Assembly: GCA_937920575.1 (NCBI GenBank)
Contig: CAKZSF010000279.1
Coordinates: forward strand, 1-6,801
From: an uncultured Sphingomonadaceae bacterium
GTDB taxonomy: Bacteria; Pseudomonadota; Alphaproteobacteria; Sphingomonadales; Sphingomonadaceae
Direction: 5' to 3'
DNA length: 6,801 bases
Part shown: positions 1 through 6,734 of the stretch, piece after piece
How the letters are laid out: each line of letters begins with the position of its first letter
How positions within the stretch are numbered: the stretch's first letter is position 1
Notes under the pieces: generated by a model
What the model saw: the letters and a program-made list of their open reading frames with translations, nothing else
Told to the model about the DNA's origin: nothing
The model's database searches: none
Program-made: the position numbers and the translations under genes

Positions 1-194
1 GTTTACAAAGAATTCTCGTTCTATTCGCAACTTTTGCTCTGCTGGCCTTGGCCATCCATTCAATTATGGATTACCCCTTACGTTCGATGAGCTTGGCCAC
101 GTTGGCGGGTTTGGCATTCGGATTGTTGAGCCCGAGCGTAAAGCGGCAGCGCGGGCCCAACGAGGGCAAGAGGCGAGCGGACGATTTAGCGTGA
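1..194 (+). CDS. Wzy-type O-antigen ligase/polymerase family protein, C-terminal end (partial)
   Basis: This is the last 63 codons of a gene that starts before the window; the first complete codon is at 3 and the stop TGA is at 192-194. The peptide has a hydrophobic helix (ILVLFATFALLALA), then the motif HSIMDYPLR, then a second hydrophobic stretch ending in GLAFGLL, and a basic hydrophilic tail (KRQRGPNEGKRRADD). A His-Ser-x-x-Asp-Tyr-Pro-Leu-Arg segment between the last two membrane helices is characteristic of O-antigen ligase/Wzy-like polymerases of the Wzy_C type. Such proteins join lipid-linked repeat units on the periplasmic face of the inner membrane. Its position directly before the export lipoprotein, with a four-base GTGA overlap, fits the repeat-unit polymerase of this cluster. 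Only the C-terminus is visible, so polymerase and ligase cannot be told apart. Confidence 0.75.
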   Translation, partial: LQRILVLFATFALLALAIHSIMDYPLRSMSLATLAGLAFGLLSPSVKRQRGPNEGKRRADDLA

Positions 195-904
195 GACGGT
201 TCGGTGTTCAGTTCAGATTCGTTGCCTTGGGCGGCGTTGCAGCAATGCTCGGCGCTTGCCAGCCGACGCTCGAGCCCGTCGTTCCTGCCGGAGCTGCTGC
301 CTATCAGACCATGGCTGTCGCGCGCGTTCAGCCTGTCGAATATCGTCTGCAGCCCGGTGATACCGTCAGCGTCTTGGTGTTTCAGGAACCGGATCTGACG
401 CAAGAGAAGATGCGCATTGACCGGTCCGGCAATCTGTATTTGCCTTTGATCGGAACGGTCAAAGCGGCTGGTGAAAGCCCGAGCGATCTCGCGCGTCAAA
501 TTCAGCATTCTTACGGCATGCGGTATCTGCGCAATCCAAATGTTTCGGTGCGGCTGGACGAGACGATGAAGCAGACTGTCTCTGTTGAAGGCGAGGTCGC
601 GCTTCCCGGCGTCTATGAAATCCAGCCGGGCCAAACCTTGCTGTCGGCTCTGGCCATGGCGCGCAGCCCTACGCAAACTGCGAAGCTGGATCAGATTCTG
701 ATCTTCCGGCAAATTGATGGGCAACGTGCCGGGGCGAGGTTTGACCTTGTTGCGATCCGATCCGGGCAAGCGGATGATCCAGAGCTGTTGCCAGGTGATG
801 TAATCGTGGTCGGTTTCTCGTCTTTGCGCGGCGTGTATCGCGACATTCTTCAAGCGGCTCCGCTGTTTAATATCTTTACGGTGCTCGGTGATGGCAGAAA
901 CTAA
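191..904 (+). CDS. Outer-membrane polysaccharide export lipoprotein (Wza/GumB-like, OPX family)
   Basis: This 237-residue protein is the likely outer-membrane exit component for the polysaccharide. Residues 1-22 form a lipoprotein signal peptide: Arg-Arg near the N-terminus, a hydrophobic core, and a lipobox LGAC with Cys23 as the probable lipidated residue. A Poly_export domain follows at about 48-125, opening with YRLQPGDTVSVLVFQEPDL. An SLBB domain follows at about 129-180 (VSVEGEVALPGVYEIQPGQT). PGDVIVV at 201-207 closes the fold, and the tail GVYRDILQAAPLFNIF is a possible C-terminal amphipathic helix like the one that crosses the outer membrane in Wza. The length matches short GumB-type members rather than the roughly 380-residue Wza of E. 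coli. The GTG start at 191 overlaps the upstream stop (GTGA). The next in-frame ATG, at 245, would remove the signal peptide, so 191 is preferred despite a weak Shine-Dalgarno. The following kinase gene begins inside its 3' end, which supports a functional pair. Confidence 0.93.
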   Translation: MRRFGVQFRFVALGGVAAMLGACQPTLEPVVPAGAAAYQTMAVARVQPVEYRLQPGDTVSVLVFQEPDLTQEKMRIDRSGNLYLPLIGTVKAAGESPSDLARQIQHSYGMRYLRNPNVSVRLDETMKQTVSVEGEVALPGVYEIQPGQTLLSALAMARSPTQTAKLDQILIFRQIDGQRAGARFDLVAIRSGQADDPELLPGDVIVVGFSSLRGVYRDILQAAPLFNIFTVLGDGRN

Positions 905-3107
905 CGCGACCGCTGTGTCGGCGGCATCGACTGCCCTTGTGCCATATCAGGCATCGCCCGATCGCGACTCGTTTGGCGCTTGGTTGCGTTATGGCTTGGC
1001 GCTGATCACTCGCAATATCTGGCTGATCTTGATCATTCTCGCCTCTGCCATCGCGCTTGGCCTGGTCGCAACCTTGCTGGTGACGCCCAGCTACACTGCG
1101 GATGCCAGTGTCCAAATCGAAGACCAGGGAGCGCAGGTTCTGGGCGACGAGATTGATTCCGGCCAGAACGACACACCCATTTGGGACATCGAACGTTTCC
1201 TCAACACGCAGTTGGAAATCCTGAAGAGCCGTGGGCTTGCCATGCGCGTTGCGCGCAAGTTGGACTTGTTTGACGATGCCGCGTTTTTCGAGGCGCTTGA
1301 GGTTCAGCCGCTTGGCGAGAATATCGGCAACACTGTGCGGCGCGACACAGTCGTGGCCCTGCTGCAGAACAATATGCAAGTCGATTTGCCCGAAGATTCG
1401 CGGATTGCGCAGATTTCGTTCACGTCGGCTGAGCCAGAGCTGTCGGCAAAGATTGCCAATGCCTATTCAGAAGAGTTCATTCAGGCGAGTTTGCAACGCC
1501 GGTTTGATAGCTCCGCCTATGCGCGCAATTTCGTTTCCGATCAGTTGAAAGAAGCGCGAGCGCGCCTTGAGGCATCTGAGATTGAATTGAATGATTACGC
1601 TCGCCAAGCTGGACTGGTTCGGCCACGGGGTTCTTTGCGCACACGCAATGACGGACAATTGGGAGACGGACGGGCAAGCGTCACGACAGAAAGCCTCGCG
1701 CAACTGAATGAAGCCGCCAACCGCGCACAGGCTGATCGTATTGCAGCCGAAAGCCGATGGAATGCTGAACGCAGTCAGTCGCTGTTCGCCAGCCAGAATG
1801 TCCTGGCCAACCCGACCGTCCAGTCGCTGATGACGCGTCGATCGGAAGTTGAGGCACAGCTTCGCAGCGCGCAAGAGCGCTATCTGGATGAACATCCCAC
1901 AGTGCAGCGCCTACAGGCGGAACTGAACAGTCTGGCCAGCGAGCTGAATCGGACGGCACGTAATGTCCGCAATTCGGTCCGCTCAGACTTTGCGGCCAGC
2001 CGTGACGCAGAATCGCGGCTGCGTCAGCAAGTCTCACGGCTGCGCAGCGAATCTCAAGCCGAACAGGATAAGGCCGTGCGGTACAACACGCTTGCGCGTG
2101 AGGCAGATATCAACCGCTCGCTCTATGAGGGGTTGTTGGAACGGTACCGCGAACTGAACGCGTCCGCTGGCCTGGCGACGAGCAATATCTCGATTGTTGA
2201 CCGGGCAGAGATTCCCCAATCACCCTCCGCGCCGAGCATGGTGCGCAATCTGGCTCTCGCTTTGCTGGCGGGGCTTGGCCTCGCGGGGCTGGTGGTTCTG
2301 TTGAGAGATCAACTCGACGACCGCGTCAGAGTGCCGGAGGATATCGAGGACAAGGTACGCCTGCCAATGCTGGGCGTCATTCCGCGCGTCAGCAAAGACA
2401 GTCCGATCGACTCTCTGCACAGTATCCGTTCGCCGATCAGCGAGGCATACAACTCACTTGCCGGATCTGTGATGTATTCGACACGCGAAGGGCTGCCGAA
2501 CATTCTGCTCGTCACGAGCGCGCAGCCCACAGAGGGCAAAAGCATTACCAGCTTTGCCAGCGCACATGCGCTGGCCCGGTTGGGTAAGTCTGTGATCTTG
2601 ATAGACTCCGACTTGCGACGCCCCTCTTTGCACAGCCTCACGCAGCTTGAGAACAAGCGTGGCTTGTCCAGCGTGTTGGTGTCGAACGAGGATCCCGCGC
2701 AATTCTTGCAGCCATCAGGCCAAGACAATCTCGCGATCATGACGTCCGGGCCAATGCCGCCCAATCCGAGTGATTTGCTTGGCTCACCGCGGATGGCCGC
2801 TGTTCTGGAACATCTCAGTGGTCTCTGCGACGTTCTTGTTATCGACAGCTCACCCGTGCTTGGTTTGGCTGACGCGCCCATGCTCGCAGGGTTGGCTGAT
2901 GCTGTTGTGTTCGTGATCGAATCCGACCGTGGGCGCAGCGGTTCATTGAAATCAGCTTTGCGCAGGCTTCGCGGCGCGCAAGCCAATCTGGTTGGCGCTG
3001 TGCTGACGAAATTTGATCCTACCAAATCAGGCAACCGCTTCTCGCAATATTATGGCTACGACTACTACCGCTACGATTCTGATGGGCCGAAAGAGGTGAC
3101 AGGCTAA
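891..3107 (+). CDS. Wzc-like polysaccharide co-polymerase with C-terminal BY-kinase domain
   Basis: This inner-membrane protein of 738 residues (numbered from ATG 891) controls chain length and export. A Wzz-type N-terminal region has membrane helix 1 at about 42-64. A long periplasmic part (about 65-445) has coiled-coil-prone stretches near 214-240 and 317-400 and a GNVR-like segment (YNTLAREADINRSLYEGLLE). A Pro-rich stretch (PQSPSAP) precedes helix 2 at about 451-471. The cytoplasmic kinase has Walker A AQPTEGKS (Lys550), Walker A' VILIDSDLRRP (Asp572, Asp574) and Walker B DVLVIDSSP (Asp652). The C-terminus is a tyrosine cluster, YYGYDYYRY, with six Tyr (720, 721, 723, 725, 726, 728), the usual site of trans-autophosphorylation. 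The oligomerisation motif EX2RX2R reads EAYNSLA here and lacks both arginines. GTG 888 directly precedes ATG 891 and could be the start instead; neither has a clear Shine-Dalgarno. The gene overlaps the export lipoprotein gene by 14 bases, consistent with coupled synthesis. No partner phosphatase is seen in the window. Confidence 0.95.
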   Translation: MAETNATAVSAASTALVPYQASPDRDSFGAWLRYGLALITRNIWLILIILASAIALGLVATLLVTPSYTADASVQIEDQGAQVLGDEIDSGQNDTPIWDIERFLNTQLEILKSRGLAMRVARKLDLFDDAAFFEALEVQPLGENIGNTVRRDTVVALLQNNMQVDLPEDSRIAQISFTSAEPELSAKIANAYSEEFIQASLQRRFDSSAYARNFVSDQLKEARARLEASEIELNDYARQAGLVRPRGSLRTRNDGQLGDGRASVTTESLAQLNEAANRAQADRIAAESRWNAERSQSLFASQNVLANPTVQSLMTRRSEVEAQLRSAQERYLDEHPTVQRLQAELNSLASELNRTARNVRNSVRSDFAASRDAESRLRQQVSRLRSESQAEQDKAVRYNTLAREADINRSLYEGLLERYRELNASAGLATSNISIVDRAEIPQSPSAPSMVRNLALALLAGLGLAGLVVLLRDQLDDRVRVPEDIEDKVRLPMLGVIPRVSKDSPIDSLHSIRSPISEAYNSLAGSVMYSTREGLPNILLVTSAQPTEGKSITSFASAHALARLGKSVILIDSDLRRPSLHSLTQLENKRGLSSVLVSNEDPAQFLQPSGQDNLAIMTSGPMPPNPSDLLGSPRMAAVLEHLSGLCDVLVIDSSPVLGLADAPMLAGLADAVVFVIESDRGRSGSLKSALRRLRGAQANLVGAVLTKFDPTKSGNRFSQYYGYDYYRYDSDGPKEVTG
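3091..3099 (+). promoter_or_regulatory. Shine-Dalgarno for the TPR protein gene
   Basis: AAGAGGTGA is close to the full anti-Shine-Dalgarno complement and ends seven bases before ATG 3107. It is the strongest ribosome binding site in the window and lies inside the last codons of the kinase gene. It fixes the TPR start at 3107 and suggests that this protein can be initiated efficiently on its own as well as by coupling through TAATG. Confidence 0.7.
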
Positions 3108-4273
3108 TGCCAGCAACGGCGCGGCCATGGCTGAGCCTTTCTTTCGCGACACTCCTTTTGGCGGGTTACGCAACGTTGGCTTTGGCCTTGGGACTGGATC
3201 GCGCTGGAAAGGGCACGCTGAGTTCCTCATTTCCATCAGTGTTGCGTGCCGAAACGCTCAAAATCGATACAGCTCAGGCGATTGAAGGATCGGAGGCAGA
3301 TCGAGCACTGCAGCTCGCTAGCGAAGCCGTTTCTGCCAATCCGGGCGATGCAAAGGCGCTTGGTCTGTTGGGTGCGGCGCAGTTTGCAAGCGGTGATCGG
3401 GGCGCGGCAACGCAGGCATTCGGCGTGGCTGGCCAACGTGGTTGGCGCGATCTGCCAACGCAATTGTTCTGGTTCGACAATGCGGTCCGCGCACAAGACT
3501 GGCCAGTGGCTGCTCAACGGATTGATGCCGTGTTGCGCGTTCAGCCATCATTGCCCGAAATGAGCAGCCTTCTCGCTGAAGTCGAGTTGAAAGGGGGCGA
3601 CGCGCGCGCTGCCTTGGCCCGGCGCGTTACGCTCAAAAGCAGTTGGCAAAAGGCATATCTTGATAGCTTGGGCGGACTTTCCGATGCTCAACTCAATGCC
3701 AGAGGAGAGATCTTGGCCAGCGCTCCCTTGGCCAAGGCAGAGCTCGCTTGCCAACAGGTCGCGCCAATGACCGCGTCCTTGCGAGAGACCAAAAGGGGCG
3801 CACTGGCCAGCCGTATCTGGCGTTTGCATTGTGACGCGACAGATATGACTGAAGCTGTGCTGGACACAGAATTCAATTTGTTGTTGCGAGAAGTCGAGTT
3901 GCCGGGGCTAGGTTGGGCCATTGAGCCGTCGGGCGACATTGATGTTGATGTGGCAAATATTGCGGGTTCTCCAACAGTCGCGGTCGACAATGTCGGTGTG
4001 AACTTTGCGTTGGCGCTTTCGCAAAAGACGTATTTCACCGCTGGGCGGTACCGGATTGTTCCGCTCGATCTGGACGGAAACCCATTGCCGCCTATCCGCG
4101 CGGCTGTGTCTTGTGGGGGTAAGAAGGAGCTGCCGCAAAGCGCCTTCTTGGACGCTAGAGAAGCTTTTGTCTCGGTTGCCGCCAATTGTGACAATCAGCA
4201 TCTCACTCTTTGGGCCGCGCCAGAGGCTGGCCGGAAGGTGATCTCGCGTTTGCAGGTTCTTCCACTTCCGTGA
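3107..4273 (+). CDS. Periplasmic/membrane-anchored TPR protein with C-terminal beta-rich domain, EPS cluster-associated
   Basis: This 388-residue protein has no established function that I can name. Residues 7-30 are a hydrophobic signal peptide or signal anchor without a lipobox Cys, so the rest should be periplasmic. Residues about 63-165 contain TPR-like helical pairs (ADRALQLASEAVSANPGDAKALGLLGAAQ is typical, followed by FASGDRGAATQAFGVAGQRG). A helical linker with SSWQKAYLDSL follows. The C-terminal part (about 255-388) is rich in beta strands, with TYFTAGRYRIVPLDLDG, AAVSCGG and a closing CDNQHLTLW, resembling a jelly-roll or carbohydrate-binding-like fold. Its four cysteines (215, 242, 336, 361) are spaced to form two disulfides. 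TPR proteins of this layout occur in exopolysaccharide loci of proteobacteria, usually annotated only as TPR or hypothetical. ATG 3107 overlaps the kinase stop as TAATG and has a strong ribosome binding site. A role in periplasmic scaffolding or glycan handling is inferred from context and domains. Confidence 0.85.
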   Translation: MPATARPWLSLSFATLLLAGYATLALALGLDRAGKGTLSSSFPSVLRAETLKIDTAQAIEGSEADRALQLASEAVSANPGDAKALGLLGAAQFASGDRGAATQAFGVAGQRGWRDLPTQLFWFDNAVRAQDWPVAAQRIDAVLRVQPSLPEMSSLLAEVELKGGDARAALARRVTLKSSWQKAYLDSLGGLSDAQLNARGEILASAPLAKAELACQQVAPMTASLRETKRGALASRIWRLHCDATDMTEAVLDTEFNLLLREVELPGLGWAIEPSGDIDVDVANIAGSPTVAVDNVGVNFALALSQKTYFTAGRYRIVPLDLDGNPLPPIRAAVSCGGKKELPQSAFLDAREAFVSVAANCDNQHLTLWAAPEAGRKVISRLQVLPLP

Positions 4274-5478
4274 GCGGGCGGGCACCCCAGTCAGTGATGG
4301 TGCTGCACAACACCTATCAACAGCGCGGTGGTGAAGACGCTGTGGTCGAGCATGAGGCGGAATTGCTGAAAGCAGCAGGCCTGCGTGTCACGGTGAAGAC
4401 GATTTCAAACGACCGCATCAAAAGCGTCTCGGCAAAGATTGATACGGCCTTCAAAGCGAAGGGTGACTGGGGCCTCGCGCGCGATATCGTTGCGGAGGTG
4501 CAATCACAACGAGCCCAACTGGTGCATATTCACAATTTCTGGCCGTTGGTGACGCCGGCGACTCATATTGCTTTGGCACAAGCTGGCATTGCCGTTGTTC
4601 AGACCCTGCACAATTACCGATTGCTGTGTGCCAATGGGATGCTGCTGCGAAATGGAATGGTCTGCGAAGATTGCATCACTGGATCGCGCCGCAATGCGAT
4701 CAGGCATCGCTGCTATCGTGGTTCTATCGCTGGCACGGCGGCGGCATTGGCAATGCAAGAGGCGAGCATACACAACCCAACGTGGGTAAACTCAGTATCA
4801 AAATTTATTGCCCTGACCGACTTTGCGAAATGCAAATTCGTGGCTCAAGGGCTGCCCGAGTCCAAGATTGTGATCAAAGGGAACTCGCTCGCCGATCCGC
4901 TTGAGGGCGGGATGAGAGAGACAAACAGGGACGGTTTCCTGTTTGTTGGGCGGATCGCTGAAGGCAAGGGAGTTGAGCTCCTGACTGAGGCGGCTCGGCA
5001 ATTTCCGCAGTCATCCTTCACCATTGTGGGTGACGGGCCGCTCAAACAGCGTTTGGAAGAAGACGCGCCAGACAATGTGGTGTTTGCAGGAGAAATTTCG
5101 CGGGCGGACGTGTTTGCTGCAATGGCTAAAGCGCGATGGCTCGTCCTTCCTTCGACTTGGTATGAAGGATTCCCGATTTCGCTGGTGGAAGCGTTGGCGC
5201 ATGGCTTGCCAGCGATTGTCCCGTGTATAGGTGGCCTATCAGATATCATTGGCGATGGGGCGGCAGGACTGCTGTTTGAACCAGGTGACCTGAGGTCTTT
5301 GGTCAAGCAAATCGAACGGGCTGCTGATCCCGCGCTTAGCGCTCAGAAGAGGCGCGGTGCGCGGGCGCAATACGAGAACGCATTCAATCCTGATGCGGCT
5401 AGGGATGCGCTGTTGGAGGTCGATACTCACGCGCTGGACGATTCGGCGCTGATGGAGCAGCGGTGTGACAGTGGCTGA
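4270..5478 (+). CDS. Glycosyltransferase family 4 (GT-B fold, group 1)
   Basis: This retaining-type GT4 glycosyltransferase probably adds one sugar of the repeat unit to a lipid-linked acceptor at the cytoplasmic face of the inner membrane. With the GTG 4270 start it has 402 residues. The N-terminal Rossmann domain opens with SVMVLHNTYQQRGGEDAV; the GGED loop (20-23), VHIHNFWPLVTP (from about residue 85) and TLHNYRLLCANG are typical of this subgroup. A four-cysteine patch follows (Cys120, 132, 135, 148). The C-terminal donor-binding domain has FVGRIAEGKG (Arg228, Lys233) and an intact E-x7-E motif (Glu299, Glu307) in YEGFPISLVEA. Donor and acceptor sugars cannot be read from the sequence. GTG 4270 overlaps the TPR stop as GTGA, the same arrangement as at 191. 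A TTG at 4210 would add 20 residues with no family counterpart. GTG 4294 or ATG 4297 are shorter alternatives that start right at the first beta strand. The 3' end overlaps the flippase gene by 14 bases. Confidence 0.92.
   Translation: MSGRAPQSVMVLHNTYQQRGGEDAVVEHEAELLKAAGLRVTVKTISNDRIKSVSAKIDTAFKAKGDWGLARDIVAEVQSQRAQLVHIHNFWPLVTPATHIALAQAGIAVVQTLHNYRLLCANGMLLRNGMVCEDCITGSRRNAIRHRCYRGSIAGTAAALAMQEASIHNPTWVNSVSKFIALTDFAKCKFVAQGLPESKIVIKGNSLADPLEGGMRETNRDGFLFVGRIAEGKGVELLTEAARQFPQSSFTIVGDGPLKQRLEEDAPDNVVFAGEISRADVFAAMAKARWLVLPSTWYEGFPISLVEALAHGLPAIVPCIGGLSDIIGDGAAGLLFEPGDLRSLVKQIERAADPALSAQKRRGARAQYENAFNPDAARDALLEVDTHALDDSALMEQRCDSG
5454..5457 (+). promoter_or_regulatory. Shine-Dalgarno supporting the GTG start of the flippase gene
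   Basis: GGAG lies seven bases upstream of GTG 5465, inside the end of the glycosyltransferase gene. This spacing favours GTG 5465 over the in-frame GTG at 5471. Confidence 0.55.
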
Positions 5479-6730
5479 TCAATCGAACAAGCCCGTATCG
5501 TTGACGCAAATCAGTGCGATTGGCGTGCGTGTCGCTGGTGCAGGTTTGGGATTCCTTGCGACATTGTACGCGACCAATCTGTTGGGTGCAGACTTGGCCG
5601 GCGTGTTTTTCGCCAGTGTGGCGTGGGCTGGCTTTTTGGCGATTGTTGCGCGCTGGGGCATGCAAGACGTGATGATGCTATCCCTACCGGCGCTGCAGAA
5701 GCGAGCAACGGCTGAGCAAATGGCTGGTCGCATCGCCAGCTTCTTCCGCATGCTTATCGCCCGACTTTTAATTCTGTCGATGATCTGTGTGCTTGTTTGG
5801 ATAGTGTTGGGATATCTGGACTTGGATCTGCAAATGTCCGTTCCAACGATTGCCGCGCTTGCGGTGGTTACTGCGCTTCTTCAACTTCTCAGTACCCTCA
5901 CCAAGGCGCGGGGTAAGCCGGTGCTGGCATTTGCGGGCGAACTGGCGATCCCACCGATGTTGGTACTGATTGCGCTGTTCGTTTCGTCCAAGTCGGCATC
6001 AGAAACTGGCGTGGTTGAAACGACTGTAGCTTATGCCACCTCTGCTCTTGCGGGTGCCGTTCTGCTCGCCTTTGTGTCGCGACGGCAATTCGCCAAGAGC
6101 GGCACACCCAAAAAAGTGCCGCGCAAATTGGCGAGCAGAGCAGGCACTTTCGCCACTATCGAGTTGGCCTTGTTCTTGACCGCTTTCTCATCCGTCATGC
6201 TCATGCCTTTCCTGTTGGGCGCGGCGGAGACAGGCGCATTCAATCTCGCTTTGCGGATCGTTGCGGTGGCTACGTTGGTGCCGTCAACAGTAGCGGCTGT
6301 CATCACGCCCGCATTGGTACGCGCAAGTGGGGCTCAGACGTCAAATCGTCGTGAGCTGGTGCGGCAAGGGCGATGGGTGATGGCTTTGTGTGCTGTTGTT
6401 TATGCTTTGGGAGTCGGGCTGATCGGGCCGCATGTTCTGCAATGGGCAGGAGATGAATTTGTGAGTGCACAGACCGCTATGTATTATATGATGGCGGGGT
6501 TCGCCGGTGGCCTGCTGTTGGGCCCGACCGGTGTTCTGCTGGCGATCGATGGCCGAGAGAAAGTTGCGCGGGCAGTGGCCGTGTGGGCCGCAATCCTGAC
6601 GTTGGCGGCGTTGGTGGTGGCTACGCCGATTTTCGGATTGGAGGGGGCTGCTGCTGTCGTCGGCGCAAGCTTCTTCTTGCAGCGTTTGGTGCTGTTCCTT
6701 GCCGAACAACGAAAGCCGAAAGCGGCCTAG
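5465..6730 (+). CDS. Wzx-type polysaccharide flippase (MOP/MATE superfamily, oligosaccharide transporter)
   Basis: This 421-residue membrane protein is the probable translocase that turns the lipid-linked repeat unit from the cytoplasmic to the periplasmic face of the inner membrane. It is almost entirely hydrophobic, and about twelve membrane helices can be drawn: roughly 13-38, 44-64, 98-118, 125-145, 155-174, 187-205, 227-251, 256-285, 303-325, 336-360, 367-389 and 392-413. The N-terminal region (VSLTQISAIGVRVAGAGLGF then LATLYATNLLGADLAGVFF) matches the conserved opening of the polysaccharide biosynthesis/Wzx family, in which helix 1 is followed by a Leu-Gly-Ala-x-x-x-Gly turn. Basic loops such as RRQFAKSGTPKKVPRKLASR (about 206-225) fit a cytoplasmic linker between two six-helix halves. 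Length and helix count are normal for Wzx. Start GTG 5465 has a GGAG ribosome binding site. The stop codon at 6728-6730 interlocks with that of the convergent gene. The substrate is unknown; the neighbours argue for the repeat unit of this cluster rather than drug export. Confidence 0.9.
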   Translation: MTVADQSNKPVSLTQISAIGVRVAGAGLGFLATLYATNLLGADLAGVFFASVAWAGFLAIVARWGMQDVMMLSLPALQKRATAEQMAGRIASFFRMLIARLLILSMICVLVWIVLGYLDLDLQMSVPTIAALAVVTALLQLLSTLTKARGKPVLAFAGELAIPPMLVLIALFVSSKSASETGVVETTVAYATSALAGAVLLAFVSRRQFAKSGTPKKVPRKLASRAGTFATIELALFLTAFSSVMLMPFLLGAAETGAFNLALRIVAVATLVPSTVAAVITPALVRASGAQTSNRRELVRQGRWVMALCAVVYALGVGLIGPHVLQWAGDEFVSAQTAMYYMMAGFAGGLLLGPTGVLLAIDGREKVARAVAVWAAILTLAALVVATPIFGLEGAAAVVGASFFLQRLVLFLAEQRKPKAA

Positions 6731-6734
6731 CCGC
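6722..6734. other. Small GC-rich inverted repeat at the convergent gene end, possible weak terminator
   Basis: GCGGC, a three-base loop CTA, then GCCGC form a perfect five-base-pair stem. The loop and adjoining base carry both convergent stop codons. Read on the minus strand the stem is followed by TTTCGGCTTT, a poor T-rich tract; on the plus strand no T run follows. It could weakly terminate minus-strand transcription or be chance in GC-rich coding sequence. Confidence 0.25.

Noticed and set aside
191..260. Arg-Arg at the N-terminus of the export protein as a Tat signal
   Set aside because: The surrounding residues do not fit the twin-arginine consensus, while the lipobox LGAC fits a Sec lipoprotein signal.
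71..853. A 260-codon open frame on the minus strand opposite the export lipoprotein gene
   Set aside because: The peptide lacks any recognisable domain and mirrors a clear Poly_export/SLBB gene; it is a shadow of high-GC codon use.
2309..3034. A 241-codon minus-strand open frame opposite the kinase domain
   Set aside because: It is low in recognisable structure, rich in Ser/Arg, and lies entirely over the conserved Walker motifs of the plus-strand kinase.
4210..4269. TTG 4210 as the start of the glycosyltransferase
   Set aside because: It would add 20 residues with no family equivalent and overlap the TPR gene by 64 bases; GTG 4270 gives the tidy GTGA junction also used at 191.
4845..5306. 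A 153-codon minus-strand open frame opposite the glycosyltransferase donor domain
   Set aside because: It is Ser/Pro-rich, with no domain or convincing start, and antisense to the conserved E-x7-E region.
5465..6730. Drug/sodium MATE efflux pump for the twelve-helix protein
   Set aside because: The N-terminal motif and the wza/wzc/wzy/glycosyltransferase context fit a polysaccharide flippase better.
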